Source of the DNA: Pseudomonas gingeri
GTDB lineage: Bacteria > Pseudomonadota > Gammaproteobacteria > Pseudomonadales > Pseudomonadaceae
DNA length: 64,000 bases
Direction of reading: 5' to 3'
Assembly: GCF_013385425.1 (NCBI RefSeq)
Contig: NZ_JACAQA010000013.1
Span: 1-64,000, forward strand
In this document: positions 42,918 through 51,297 of the stretch, piece after piece
How positions within the stretch are numbered: position 1 is the first letter of the stretch
Layout of the letters: each line of letters begins with the position of its first letter
Position numbers and translations under genes: made by a program
The notes under the pieces: model-generated
What the model was told of the DNA's origin: nothing
Database searches by the model: none
What the model saw: the letters and a program-made list of their open reading frames with translations, nothing else

Positions 42918-43318
42918 ACATTACTAAAAAAGCCCTGATTTTTTTACTCCCTGCTACTTTGTGGTCGATCGCAGGTGGCGCCTACGCTCTTGATTGCGAA
43001 AACATCATCGCCAGCACACAGATTGACACTTGTGCAAAATCAAAAAAAGAAAGCACGGACAAAACACTTAACGAAATCTATAAAAAACTGATCATTCGAA
43101 TCAAAGAGCAATACGCCCCTGATCCCGAAATGGGAGAGCGTTACCTTTCAAAACTCAGAAACTCCCAGCGCGCCTGGATAACGTTACGTGATGCGAACTG
43201 TGAGCTTGAATCCTTTTTAGCAGACCCGTCCTCTCCTGCCCATGAAACGCTCACCAACAACTGCATCACAAAAATGAGTCGGGAGCGATCAGCCTACCTG
43301 GACCAAACACAACCCTGA
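42914..43318 (+). CDS. LprI-family periplasmic protein, probable immunity protein of the effector
   Basis: A 134-residue protein with a signal peptide ending at about GAYA-LD. It has the LprI pattern IDTCAKSKKESTDKTLNEIYKK and then RNSQRAWITLRDANCELES, with paired cysteines. The family includes lysozyme inhibitors, which suits protection of the periplasm from a muramidase effector. Its ATG overlaps the stop codon of the muramidase remnant (ATGA), showing original translational coupling. It appears intact although its partner is damaged. Confidence 0.78.
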   Translation: MNITKKALIFLLPATLWSIAGGAYALDCENIIASTQIDTCAKSKKESTDKTLNEIYKKLIIRIKEQYAPDPEMGERYLSKLRNSQRAWITLRDANCELESFLADPSSPAHETLTNNCITKMSRERSAYLDQTQP

Positions 43319-43321
43319 CCC

Positions 43322-43353
43322 TGGCGGAAGCTGGCAAGAAGAAGCTTCCGCCA
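43322..43353. terminator. 11-pair hairpin between the immunity gene and the convergent gene
   Basis: TGGCGGAAGCT pairs with AGCTTCCGCCA across ten bases. There is no T run, so it may be a weak or rho-assisted stop for the vgrG-effector-immunity transcript. Confidence 0.45.
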
Positions 43354-43417
43354 TCGCCGATGGTGGCAGTGCGCGGCCAACGCAAGCTTGCTCGCGATCC
43401 GCACACCCGCCCTTCAC

Positions 43418-44173
43418 CTAGGTCGCCGGCCGAATCTCACCGATCAAGGTCTGCAACGAATAACCCAGGCGCGGCGCCAGTTCATCGGCCCGGCTCTGCA
43501 ATCCGCGCAGGTCCAGCTCCTGGTCGAGGTCCGCCGGCACGATCAGGATGACATTGCCCTCCTTCACCGGCAGCTCCCAGTAGTGTCGGTGATACAGCCC
43601 GCGCAACAACGCAGCACCCAAGGGTTTGCCGTCATCGGTGGCCCATTGGTTGATCACCAGCCAGCCGCCAGGATTGAGTTTCTTCTGGCAGTTTTCCAGA
43701 AAGCTCCAGGCCAGATGGCCGACACCGGGACCGACATCGGTATACAGGTCGACAAAAATCAGGTCGGCCGACTCCGCGCTCTCCAGCAGTTCCAGCGCAT
43801 CACCGACGCGGATATACAGGCGCGGATCGTCATCCAGACCCAGGTACTCGATGGCCAGGCGCGGCACGTCCGGGCGCAGCTCGATGGCCTCGACATCCTC
43901 CAGCGGCAGGAACCGCAGGCACGCCTGGGTCAAGGTCCCGGCCCCCAGCCCCAGGAACAGGGCGCTTTCCGGCTCTTCGTGGCACAAGGCACCGATCAGC
44001 ATGGCCCGGGTGTAGTCGTATTCCAGCCAACTGGGATCGGCGGTGAACACGCAGCTCTGCTCAATGGCATCGCCAAATTCGAGAAAGCGGTAATCGTCCA
44101 CTTCAAGGACTCGAATCATGCCGAAGGCATCGTGCACTTCGGCGAGCAGACGCTCCACGCGCTCCTCAGCCAT
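43418..44173 (-). CDS. spermidine synthase-like (aminopropyltransferase-fold) protein
   Basis: A 251-residue Rossmann-fold protein. It has the SAM-site segment ALFLGLGAGTLTQACLRFLP, the acidic strand end VEAIELRPDV and DLIFVDLYTDVGPG where true spermidine synthases have DSTDP. It lacks the complete N-terminal beta domain and the GGGDG motif, so aminopropyl transfer is uncertain. ATG 44173 is chosen because the sequence MAEERVERLL begins the conserved part. It is divergent from the DAHP synthase and has chromosomal base composition, unlike the polyamine-related island. Confidence 0.75.
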   Translation of the reverse strand: MAEERVERLLAEVHDAFGMIRVLEVDDYRFLEFGDAIEQSCVFTADPSWLEYDYTRAMLIGALCHEEPESALFLGLGAGTLTQACLRFLPLEDVEAIELRPDVPRLAIEYLGLDDDPRLYIRVGDALELLESAESADLIFVDLYTDVGPGVGHLAWSFLENCQKKLNPGGWLVINQWATDDGKPLGAALLRGLYHRHYWELPVKEGNVILIVPADLDQELDLRGLQSRADELAPRLGYSLQTLIGEIRPAT

Positions 44174-44283
44174 TTCATATCCTTGCAAGCGGGAAAAGCG
44201 CAATTGTCAGCCAAGCCGACAGAGCAGGTCACGTACTAATTACTGCTAACATGGGCCTCCCACCGTCAAACCTCGAGTTCATG

Positions 44284-45630
44284 ATGAGCCAACCCTGGAG
44301 CCCCGACAGCTGGCGCGCCCTGCCGATCCAGCAACAACCCCAGTATCCGGACGCCGCGCACCTGCTGCGAGTCGAGCAAAGCCTGGCCAGTTATCCACCA
44401 CTGGTGTTCGCCGGGGAAGCCCGTGAACTGCGCCGTCAGTTCGCCGAAGTCACCCAGGGCCGCGCCTTCCTGCTCCAGGGCGGCGATTGCGCCGAGAGCT
44501 TCGCCGAGTTCTCGGCGGCGAAGATTCGCGATACCTTCAAGGTGCTGCTGCAAATGGCCATTGTCATGACCTTTGCCGCCGGCTGCCCGGTGGTCAAGGT
44601 CGGGCGCATGGCCGGCCAGTTCGCCAAACCCCGTTCGGCCAACGACGAAACCATCAACGGCGTGACCCTGCCGGCCTACCGTGGCGATATCGTCAACGGC
44701 ATCGGCTTCGATGAAAAAAGCCGCGTGCCGGACCCGGACCGCCTGTTGCAGTCCTACCATCAGGCCACGGCGACCCTGAACCTGCTGCGGGCCTTCGCCC
44801 AGGGCGGCTTTGCCGACCTGCACCAGGTGCACAAGTGGAACCTGGACTTCATCGCCAACTCGGCCCTGGCCGAGAAGTACAGCCAACTGGCCGACCGTAT
44901 CGATGAAACCCTGGCGTTCATGCGTGCCTGCGGCATGGACAGCTCGCCGCAATTGCGCGAAACCAGCTTTTTCACCGCCCACGAGGCACTGCTGCTGAAT
45001 TACGAAGAAGCCTTCGTGCGCCGCGACAGCCTGACCAACGATTATTACGATTGCTCGGCCCATATGCTCTGGATCGGCGACCGTACCCGTCAGCTCGATG
45101 GTGCCCACGTCGAGTTCCTGCGCGGGGTGAACAACCCGATCGGGGTCAAGGTCGGCCCGAGCATGAACACCGACGACCTGATCCGCCTGATCGATATCCT
45201 CAACCCGGACAATGATCCCGGTCGCCTGAACCTGATCGTGCGCATGGGGGCGAACAAGGTCGGCGATCACTTGCCGCAACTGATCCGCGCCGTGGAAAGC
45301 GAAGGCAAGAAGGTGCTGTGGAGCTCCGACCCGATGCACGGCAACACCATCAAGGCCAGCAGCGGCTACAAGACCCGGGATTTCGCGCAGATCCTCAGCG
45401 AGGTGAAGCAGTTCTTCCAGGTGCACCAGGCCGAAGGCAGCTACGCGGGCGGGATTCATATCGAGATGACCGGGCAGAACGTCACCGAGTGCATCGGTGG
45501 CGCGCGCCCTATTACCGAGGATGGGTTGTCGGATCGTTATCACACCCATTGCGATCCGCGGATGAACGCCGATCAGTCGCTGGAACTGGCGTTTTTGATT
45601 GCCGAGACCTTGAAGCAGGTGCGGCGTTGA
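44284..45630 (+). CDS. class II 3-deoxy-7-phosphoheptulonate (DAHP) synthase
   Basis: A 448-residue plant-type (class II) enzyme that condenses phosphoenolpyruvate with erythrose 4-phosphate in the first step of the shikimate pathway. Diagnostic segments are FLLQGGDCAESFAEF, the metal-binding cysteine and histidine regions, VGRMAGQFAKPRS, WSSDPMHGNT and GGIHIEMTGQNVTECIGGA. ATG 44284 (MSQPWSPDSW) fits the conserved Pseudomonas start; two ATGs upstream in frame are less likely. Pseudomonads carry such enzymes for primary metabolism and, as PhzC, in phenazine clusters; no phenazine genes are here. Confidence 0.94.
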   Translation: MSQPWSPDSWRALPIQQQPQYPDAAHLLRVEQSLASYPPLVFAGEARELRRQFAEVTQGRAFLLQGGDCAESFAEFSAAKIRDTFKVLLQMAIVMTFAAGCPVVKVGRMAGQFAKPRSANDETINGVTLPAYRGDIVNGIGFDEKSRVPDPDRLLQSYHQATATLNLLRAFAQGGFADLHQVHKWNLDFIANSALAEKYSQLADRIDETLAFMRACGMDSSPQLRETSFFTAHEALLLNYEEAFVRRDSLTNDYYDCSAHMLWIGDRTRQLDGAHVEFLRGVNNPIGVKVGPSMNTDDLIRLIDILNPDNDPGRLNLIVRMGANKVGDHLPQLIRAVESEGKKVLWSSDPMHGNTIKASSGYKTRDFAQILSEVKQFFQVHQAEGSYAGGIHIEMTGQNVTECIGGARPITEDGLSDRYHTHCDPRMNADQSLELAFLIAETLKQVRR

Positions 45631-45658
45631 GTCAGTAGGTTTTTTATTGTCTGGAAGG

Positions 45659-45773
45659 GCCTCTTCGCGGCGGTGGGGCGATCCGACAAGCCCAGCTCCT
45701 ACAGTCCGGCGTCGGATACATATTTTGCGTACGACACCAGACTGTAGGAGCAGGGCTTGCCCGCGAAGGCGGC
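45659..45773. repeat. REP doublet, CTTGCCCGCGAAG type (one arm degenerate)
   Basis: The right arm GTAGGAGCAGGGCTTGCCCG is intact; the left arm is interrupted (CTCTTCGCGGCGGTGGGGCG, then CAAGCCCAGCTCCTACAG). It fills most of the gap between the DAHP synthase and the alkX-like gene. Confidence 0.7.
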
Positions 45774-45799
45774 CTCACAGGCACCGCCATATCCAGCGT

Positions 45800-47011
45800 T
45801 CACAGCAACCCACGCAACCGCTGCGCACTGACCCGCTGACAATTGAGCTGAATATCCGCCAACCCCAGCCAATCGGCCAACTGCCGCAAGTTGACGGCCA
45901 GCGCCGCCATCCCCGCCTCATCCAGCCCCTGCTCTTCCTCATGCACCGCATGCACGGCCAACCGCCCGAGCGCCCGTTCCGCACGCAGGTCGACCCGCGC
46001 GGCAATCCGTTCGTTGTGCAAAAACGGCAACACGTAATAGCCATACACCCGCTTGTGCTGCGGCGTGTAGATCTCCAGCCGATAACGGAAATCGAACAAC
46101 CGCTCGGTACGGCTGCGTTCCCAGATCAACGAGTCGAACGGCGACAACAGAGCACTGGCCTCGACTCGGCGTGGGACCTTGATATCCGGCAAGCAGTACA
46201 CCGGCTGGCGCCAGCCCTGCACCTCACCCACCTGCAATTCACCGGCCTCGACCAACTCCGCCAGGCGTGCACGGCTATCGCCCGGGTCCAGGCGAAAGTA
46301 GTCACGCAGATCCTTTTCCGTCGCCACCCCAAGAGCCGCCGCGGCCTGGCGTAACAAGCCGCGCTGGGCCTCGGCTTCGTCAATCAGCGGCTGTCCAAGC
46401 ACCGCCGACGGAATCACCCGCTCCGGCAGATCGTAGAGCCGTTCAAAGCCCCGGCGCCCGGCCACCGTCACTTCACCGGCGGCGAACAACCATTCCAACG
46501 CATGCTTCTCGGCACTCCAATCCCACCAGGGTCCGGCTTTTTCCTCACGACTCGACAGGCTGCCCGCGCCCAACGCGCCGCGTTCCTCGACCAAAGCCAG
46601 TACCCGGCGAATGGTCGCCTGCTCATCGCGGCCGAAACGCGCCATCTGCTGATAGATCCCCTCGCCACGGGACGCCCGCTGCATGCGCCAGCGCATCAGC
46701 GGATACAGCGACATCGGCAGCAACGACGCTTCGTGCCCCCAGTATTCGAACAAGGTGCGCCGTCGCCCCTGGCTCCAGGCGGCCTGGTCGAGCAAGTCGG
46801 AGGAGTAGTTGCCCAATCGCGAGAACAACGGCAGATAGTGCGAACGCACCAAGGCGTTGACCGAATCGATCTGCACCACACCCAGGCGCTCGATCAGCCG
46901 ATTGACCTGCATCGGCTTGATCGATGTCGAGGCTCTACGCCCCTGGAAACCCTGGGCCGCGAGCGCCAGGCGGCGGGCTTGTTTCAATGAAAACGACAGG
47001 TCTGCGGGCAT
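45800..47011 (-). CDS. AlkX/YcaQ-type DNA glycosylase (winged-helix HTH_42 family)
   Basis: A 403-residue protein of the family that unhooks DNA interstrand crosslinks and alkylated bases. The catalytic QxD motif is Gln47-Ile-Asp49 in LGVVQIDSVNAL. It is followed by FSRLGNY and LFEYWGHEASLLP, both typical, and by tandem winged-helix modules with the conserved LLSPFDSLIWERSRTERLF segment and the KRVYGYYVLPFL strand pair. ATG 47011 follows GGAGG-type sequence. It stands alone on the minus strand. Confidence 0.88.
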   Translation of the reverse strand: MPADLSFSLKQARRLALAAQGFQGRRASTSIKPMQVNRLIERLGVVQIDSVNALVRSHYLPLFSRLGNYSSDLLDQAAWSQGRRRTLFEYWGHEASLLPMSLYPLMRWRMQRASRGEGIYQQMARFGRDEQATIRRVLALVEERGALGAGSLSSREEKAGPWWDWSAEKHALEWLFAAGEVTVAGRRGFERLYDLPERVIPSAVLGQPLIDEAEAQRGLLRQAAAALGVATEKDLRDYFRLDPGDSRARLAELVEAGELQVGEVQGWRQPVYCLPDIKVPRRVEASALLSPFDSLIWERSRTERLFDFRYRLEIYTPQHKRVYGYYVLPFLHNERIAARVDLRAERALGRLAVHAVHEEEQGLDEAGMAALAVNLRQLADWLGLADIQLNCQRVSAQRLRGLL

Positions 47012-47069
47012 GCACGCCTCCTTGTGAACCCGCAAACTACCGCAGTCGCCCCCTGCTTGTGTAGCGCTA

Positions 47070-47300
47070 TCAACGGCCCTTGCCCAGCGGATCATTCCAG
47101 AAATGCCGATGGGTTTCCTGCTCGACATCGGCGCGACTGAGGCCCATGTCCTTGAGCGCGTCGTCATTCAATGCCGCCAGTACCTGACGCTCGCGCGACA
47201 CCTCATGCCAACGGACAACCCGCCGCCACAAGGCCCGCAGCGACAGCACCGAATGCGCGCCACCATCGATCAACAGATAACCTTTTTGACCTTTCATCAT
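47070..47300 (-). CDS. small DUF1127 protein (YjiS-like)
   Basis: A 76-residue protein whose C-terminal half is a DUF1127 helix pair: RRVVRWHEVSRERQVLAALNDDALKDMGLSRADVEQE. Such small arginine-rich proteins are involved in phosphate/carbon metabolism control and RNA binding in other bacteria; the role here is unknown. Two consecutive ATGs at 47300 and 47297 follow GGAGGG; the choice between them is open. It is divergent from a LysR gene. Confidence 0.8.
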   Translation of the reverse strand: MMKGQKGYLLIDGGAHSVLSLRALWRRVVRWHEVSRERQVLAALNDDALKDMGLSRADVEQETHRHFWNDPLGKGR

Positions 47301-47359
47301 CCTACCCTCCAGTTGGGGATGACTAAAGTCTGTACCTGGCGCTAAGATCAATCCAACGA

Positions 47360-48250
47360 ATGTTTCTTATGCAATACATCTCGGAGATTGATGAATTGTC
47401 CAGCTACCCGAGCATCGACACCGACGTTCTGCGCACCTTTGTCGCGATTGCCGATCAAGGCGGCTTTACCAAGGCCGGCGAGTTGGTCAACCGCACACAA
47501 TCAGCCGTCAGCATGCAGATGAAACGCCTGGAAGAGGATGTGCTCAAGCGCCAGTTGTTCGAGCGCGACGGACGCCAGGTGCGACTGACAGCCGAAGGCC
47601 AGGTGCTGCTCGGGTATGCCCGGCGCATCCTGAAACTGCACAGCGAAGTGTTCAACACCCTGCGCGAGCCGCATATGGTCGGCATGGTGCGGATCGGCGT
47701 ACCGGATGACTACGTGATGCGTTTCCTGCCAGGCATCCTCTCGCATTTCGCGCAGTTCTATCCTCTGGTCAAGATCGAAGTGAACTGCGAATCCTCCACG
47801 CAGTTGCTGCAACGCCACGACCTGGACCTGACCATCGTCACCCGCAAACCGGGCAATGAACTCGGCCAGTTGCTGCGCCAGGAACGACTGGTCTGGGCCG
47901 AAGCCCAATGTTCCGCCAATCACGAACAAACGCCCTTGCCACTGGCCATGGACGGTATCGATTGCTTCTGCACCCAATGGGCCTGCAATGCACTGGACGC
48001 CCGTGGCCGCGACTATCGCCTGGCCTACAACTGCCCGAGCCTGTCGACGATCATGGCGGTGGTCAACGCCGGCCTGGCCATGACCGCCCAGTTGGAAAGC
48101 CTGATTCCCCAGGACTGGCGGATTCTGGGCGAAGCCGAAGACTTGCCCCAGTTGCCCCTGCTCAACATCATGCTGGTGCGCAACCTGAACAAGCCGTCAC
48201 CGATCACCGAATGCCTGGCCGAGCACATCGTCGAAGGTTTCAAACTTTGA
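47360..48250 (+). CDS. LysR family transcriptional regulator
   Basis: A 296-residue regulator. The helix-turn-helix is in the first 80 residues (LRTFVAIADQGGFTKAGELVNRTQSAVSMQMKRLEEDVLKRQLFERDGR) and is followed by a LysR substrate-binding domain. It overlaps the convergent sulfite-exporter-like gene by 11 bases at the 3' end. ATG 47369 is an alternative start and no strong ribosome site separates them. The target may be the adjacent TauE-like or DUF1127 gene, but no operator was identified. Confidence 0.88.
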   Translation: MFLMQYISEIDELSSYPSIDTDVLRTFVAIADQGGFTKAGELVNRTQSAVSMQMKRLEEDVLKRQLFERDGRQVRLTAEGQVLLGYARRILKLHSEVFNTLREPHMVGMVRIGVPDDYVMRFLPGILSHFAQFYPLVKIEVNCESSTQLLQRHDLDLTIVTRKPGNELGQLLRQERLVWAEAQCSANHEQTPLPLAMDGIDCFCTQWACNALDARGRDYRLAYNCPSLSTIMAVVNAGLAMTAQLESLIPQDWRILGEAEDLPQLPLLNIMLVRNLNKPSPITECLAEHIVEGFKL

Positions 48251-48989
48251 AGCTGAGCAGCAGCGCGCCGAGCACCAGGTAAGCGCAAAACAGGCCGCGT
48301 AAGACTTTCTCGGGCAAGGCGTAGGCCACTTTCACGCCCCAACTGATGCTCATCAGGCCGCCGATGGCCATGGGGATGCCCATGCGCCAGTCCACCTCGT
48401 TATGCACCGCGTAAGTCACCAGGGTGACGCTGGTGCTCGGCAATGCCAAGGCCAACGACAGGCCCTGGGCCACCACCTGCGAAGTACCAAAGACGCTGGT
48501 CAGAACCGGCGTCGCCACCACCGCCCCGCCGACCCCGAACAACCCGCCCATGGTGCCGGATGCCGCGCCCAAGACACCGAGCCAGGGCCAAGGGTGACGC
48601 ATCTGCGCCGACACCGGGGACTGAGCCATGAACAGGCGCACCAGGTAGAACAGCGCCAGTGCCAGCAGAAAGCCGACAAAACCCAGGCGCATACTGCGCG
48701 GATCCAGGCCCACCGCCCACAGGGCGCCGAACCAGGCAAAACAGAAACTCATCAGTACCAGCGGCAGCGCGTGGCGCAGTTGGATGCGATTGCGCTGGTT
48801 ATAACGATGCAAGGCCAGCACCACGTTGGGTACCACCATCACCAGTGCCGTGCCCTGGGCCAACTGCTGGTCGAGGCCGAACAGGATACCCAGCACTGGA
48901 ATCGCGATCATCCCGCCGCCAATGCCGAACACCCCACCCACTCCGCCCATCACGACGCCCAGCAGCAAGTACTCAATCAATTCGATCAC
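48240..48989 (-). CDS. TauE/SafE family sulfite exporter-like permease
   Basis: A 249-residue membrane protein with about eight helices in two repeats. Each repeat holds the glycine-rich motif: VGGVFGIGGGMIAIPVL in the first and MGGLFGVGGAVVATPVL in the second. Family members export sulfite or organic sulfonates; the substrate is unknown. The start is GTG at 48989, six bases after GGGGAG; an in-frame TTG at 49007 is less likely. Confidence 0.85.
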   Translation of the reverse strand: MIELIEYLLLGVVMGGVGGVFGIGGGMIAIPVLGILFGLDQQLAQGTALVMVVPNVVLALHRYNQRNRIQLRHALPLVLMSFCFAWFGALWAVGLDPRSMRLGFVGFLLALALFYLVRLFMAQSPVSAQMRHPWPWLGVLGAASGTMGGLFGVGGAVVATPVLTSVFGTSQVVAQGLSLALALPSTSVTLVTYAVHNEVDWRMGIPMAIGGLMSISWGVKVAYALPEKVLRGLFCAYLVLGALLLSFKV

Positions 48990-49093
48990 AGCCGTCTCCC
49001 CACTCAATGGCCTTCATGCTACGCAGTCCGCTCTAGCGCGGAAACGCACAGCAACGCACAATGGCTATGCCAACTTCGCACAAGCAACCATTT

Positions 49094-50050
49094 ATGAATC
49101 CCACGGCACTGACCGATCAGCTCGGCCTGTTTCTCGATGTCCTGGAAACCGGCAGTTTTTCCGCCGCCTCCCGCCTCCATCCGCTGACCCCATCCGCCGT
49201 GGCGCGACGGATCGACAGCCTGGAAAGTTCGGTCGGCAGCCGCCTGTTTATCCGCAGCACCCATGCGGTCCGGGCCACGCCCGCCGGCCTGGCGTTCGCC
49301 GAACGGGCCCGGCGGATCGTTGCCGAACTGCGCCTGGCCCGGGCCGAGGCCGTGTCCCTGAGCAACGCCCCCGAGGGGCTGATCCGGGTCGATGCGCCCG
49401 CGGCTTTCGGTCGCCGCCACCTGGCACCGGCCATCGCCGACTTCCTTACCGGTTACCCGGGCCTGGATGTGCAGTTGCACCTGATCGATAGTTTCGTCGA
49501 TATGCAGGGCTCCAACCTGGGCAAGGTCGACCTGGTGCTGCGCGCCGGGCAAATGGTCGATACCCGGCTGGTGGCGACGCCCTTGGCGAGCATCGTACGG
49601 ATCGCCTGTGCCAGCCCCGCCTACCTGAAAAATCGCGGCACGCCGACTCATCCGGGCGCGTTGAGCGAACATGACGGCCTGGACTGGGATGCCCTGGCCC
49701 CGTTCATGGCCTGGCGCTTTGTGCAGGACGGACAGATGCAACTGCACCGCCCGGCGCGTGTGCGCATGACCTCGAACAACGCCGAGGCGCTGCTGTCCGG
49801 AGCCCTGGCCGGTCTGGGCATCGCCCATTTGCCGACCTGGCTGGTCAGCGAATACCTGCTGCGCGGCGAACTGCTGCCGCTGTTCTGCGAAAACGGCCTG
49901 CCGGCGCCAGAGAGCTCCGGGGTCTATGCCCTGCGCCTGGAACAACCGGCCAACTCCCGCAGCCGCTTGCTGCTGGAGTTCCTCAAGGGCCGCTTCAGCC
50001 CCGTACCACCTTGGGACCTGGCCCTGCAAAGCGGCCTGGGACGACACTAG
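49094..50050 (+). CDS. LysR family transcriptional regulator
   Basis: A 318-residue regulator with the helix-turn-helix at LDVLETGSFSAASRLHPLTPSAVARRIDSLESSVGSRLFIRSTHAV and a CrgA-like substrate-binding domain (LIRVDAPAAFGRRHLAPAIADFL). It is divergent from the TauE-like permease gene, whose promoter it may control. ATG 49094 (MNPTALTDQL) is preferred; 49067 is possible. Confidence 0.87.
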   Translation: MNPTALTDQLGLFLDVLETGSFSAASRLHPLTPSAVARRIDSLESSVGSRLFIRSTHAVRATPAGLAFAERARRIVAELRLARAEAVSLSNAPEGLIRVDAPAAFGRRHLAPAIADFLTGYPGLDVQLHLIDSFVDMQGSNLGKVDLVLRAGQMVDTRLVATPLASIVRIACASPAYLKNRGTPTHPGALSEHDGLDWDALAPFMAWRFVQDGQMQLHRPARVRMTSNNAEALLSGALAGLGIAHLPTWLVSEYLLRGELLPLFCENGLPAPESSGVYALRLEQPANSRSRLLLEFLKGRFSPVPPWDLALQSGLGRH

Positions 50051-50123
50051 GCTGGGAAAATTCTCTGGCGCATTAAAGATTCGACCGCTAGATTCATCGA
50101 ACGTAACGCACAAGGCTTTAGTG

Positions 50124-50576
50124 ATGACCAGCAACCGCGACAACTGTGACGACCTGCTCCTCGACAACCAGGTGTGCTTTGCCCTGCACTCCACCTCGTT
50201 GTTGATGACCAAGGTCTACAAACCCCTGCTCCAGGCCCTCAACCTGACCTACCCGCAATACCTGGCAATGATGGTGCTCTGGGAAAAGGACGGCCTGACC
50301 GTGGGCGAGATCAGCACGCGCCTGCTGACCGACCCGGGCTCCCTGACCCCCCTGCTCAAGCGCCTCGAAAGCGAGGGGCTGTTGAGCCGGACCCGGAGCA
50401 AGGAGGACGAGCGCGTGGTGATCGTCGAGTTGACCGAACAGGGCCGGGCCTTGCGCGAGCAGGCCCGGGGTATCCCGCAGTGCATTCTCGCCGCCAGCGG
50501 CGATTCCCTGGAACGCCTGCGCGCCCTTCAGGCCGAGTTGGTGGCCCTGCGTGGGCATCTGCAAGACAGCCTCTGA
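50124..50576 (+). CDS. ohrR: organic hydroperoxide-sensing repressor OhrR
   Basis: A 150-residue MarR-family repressor. The redox-sensing cysteine is Cys18 in LLLDNQVCFALHS, the position used by OhrR proteins, and conserved tyrosines follow (YKPLLQALNLTYPQYLAMMVLWE). The winged helix covers about residues 60-105 with KEDERVVIVELTEQG as wing. It lies upstream of ohr in the same orientation. An 18-base palindrome in the ohr promoter is the likely operator. Oxidation of Cys18 by organic peroxides would release it. Confidence 0.93.
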   Translation: MTSNRDNCDDLLLDNQVCFALHSTSLLMTKVYKPLLQALNLTYPQYLAMMVLWEKDGLTVGEISTRLLTDPGSLTPLLKRLESEGLLSRTRSKEDERVVIVELTEQGRALREQARGIPQCILAASGDSLERLRALQAELVALRGHLQDSL

Positions 50577-50632
50577 CCCCGCCTCTTTTCAGCGCTTCGC
50601 GCTGATCGCCGGCAAGCCGACTCCTACAAAAA

Positions 50633-50668
50633 AGCCGGATCGCTCCTAGCCACAGGAGCGATCCGGCT
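50633..50668. terminator. 15-pair perfect hairpin between ohrR and ohr
   Basis: AGCCGGATCGCTCCT and AGGAGCGATCCGGCT form a stem with a six-base loop. On the minus strand it is followed by six T, so its terminator orientation is opposite to ohrR and ohr. A half REP element (GATCGCCGGCAAGCCGACTC) precedes it. Confidence 0.6.
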
Positions 50669-50749
50669 CGCCGAAACCCCTCGCGGTTACCGTTAGTCTC
50701 CCTCCCTGATCCAGCCCCAAAAAATCGAACCCTGTCTTTTTTGAAAATT

Positions 50750-50767
50750 TATCTTGCGCGCAAGATA
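50750..50767. promoter_or_regulatory. OhrR operator candidate upstream of ohr
   Basis: A perfect 18-base palindrome, TATCTTGCGCGCAAGATA, lies 85 bases before the ohr start. Dyad sites of this kind are the usual OhrR target; a half-site-like ATCTCGC follows near 50784. Confidence 0.65.
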
Positions 50768-50851
50768 TTTGCGATATACATTTATCTCGCACTTAGTTAA
50801 CGCGCAAACAATTAGCGCACAACACACACCCCTGAAACGACGAGGCTCATC

Positions 50852-51271
50852 ATGCAAACGCTCTATACCGCAATCGCAACCTCCACCGGTGGCCGTGACG
50901 GCCGTGCTGTTTCCAGCGACCAGATCCTCGACGTCAAGCTCGCCACCCCGAAAGAACTCGGCGGTGCCGGCGGCGCGGCGACCAACCCGGAACAACTGTT
51001 CGCCGCCGGTTACTCGGCCTGCTTCATCGGCGCCCTGAAATTCGTCGCCAGCCAGAGCAAGCGCCAGATCCCGGCCGATGCCGCGATCACCGCCCATGTC
51101 GGCATCGGCCAGATCCCCGGTGGTTTCGGCCTGGACATCGACCTGCACATCAGCCTGCCCGGCCTGGAACAAGCCGAAGCCCAGAGCCTGGTCGATGCCG
51201 CCCACCAGGTCTGCCCGTACTCCAACGCCACCCGTGGCAACGTCGACGTCCGCCTGCACGTCACCGTCTAA
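50852..51271 (+). CDS. ohr: organic hydroperoxide resistance protein Ohr
   Basis: A 139-residue thiol peroxidase of the Ohr/OsmC family. The catalytic cysteine is Cys57 in AAGYSACFIGAL and the resolving cysteine Cys121 in HQVCPYSNATRGN. Arg15 and Glu47 match the residues that orient the reactive thiol. It detoxifies organic and fatty-acid hydroperoxides using lipoylated proteins as reductant in characterised members. The start is at 50852. Confidence 0.96.
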   Translation: MQTLYTAIATSTGGRDGRAVSSDQILDVKLATPKELGGAGGAATNPEQLFAAGYSACFIGALKFVASQSKRQIPADAAITAHVGIGQIPGGFGLDIDLHISLPGLEQAEAQSLVDAAHQVCPYSNATRGNVDVRLHVTV

Positions 51272-51297
51272 CCACTTCGCCACTCAAGGATCCGAAC

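Noticed and set aside
43418..44173. Spermidine synthase-like protein as the missing aminopropyltransferase of the island
   Set aside because: Its base composition and neighbours are chromosomal, it is about 5.6 kb away beyond the vgrG locus, and its diagnostic DSTDP and GGGDG motifs are not intact.
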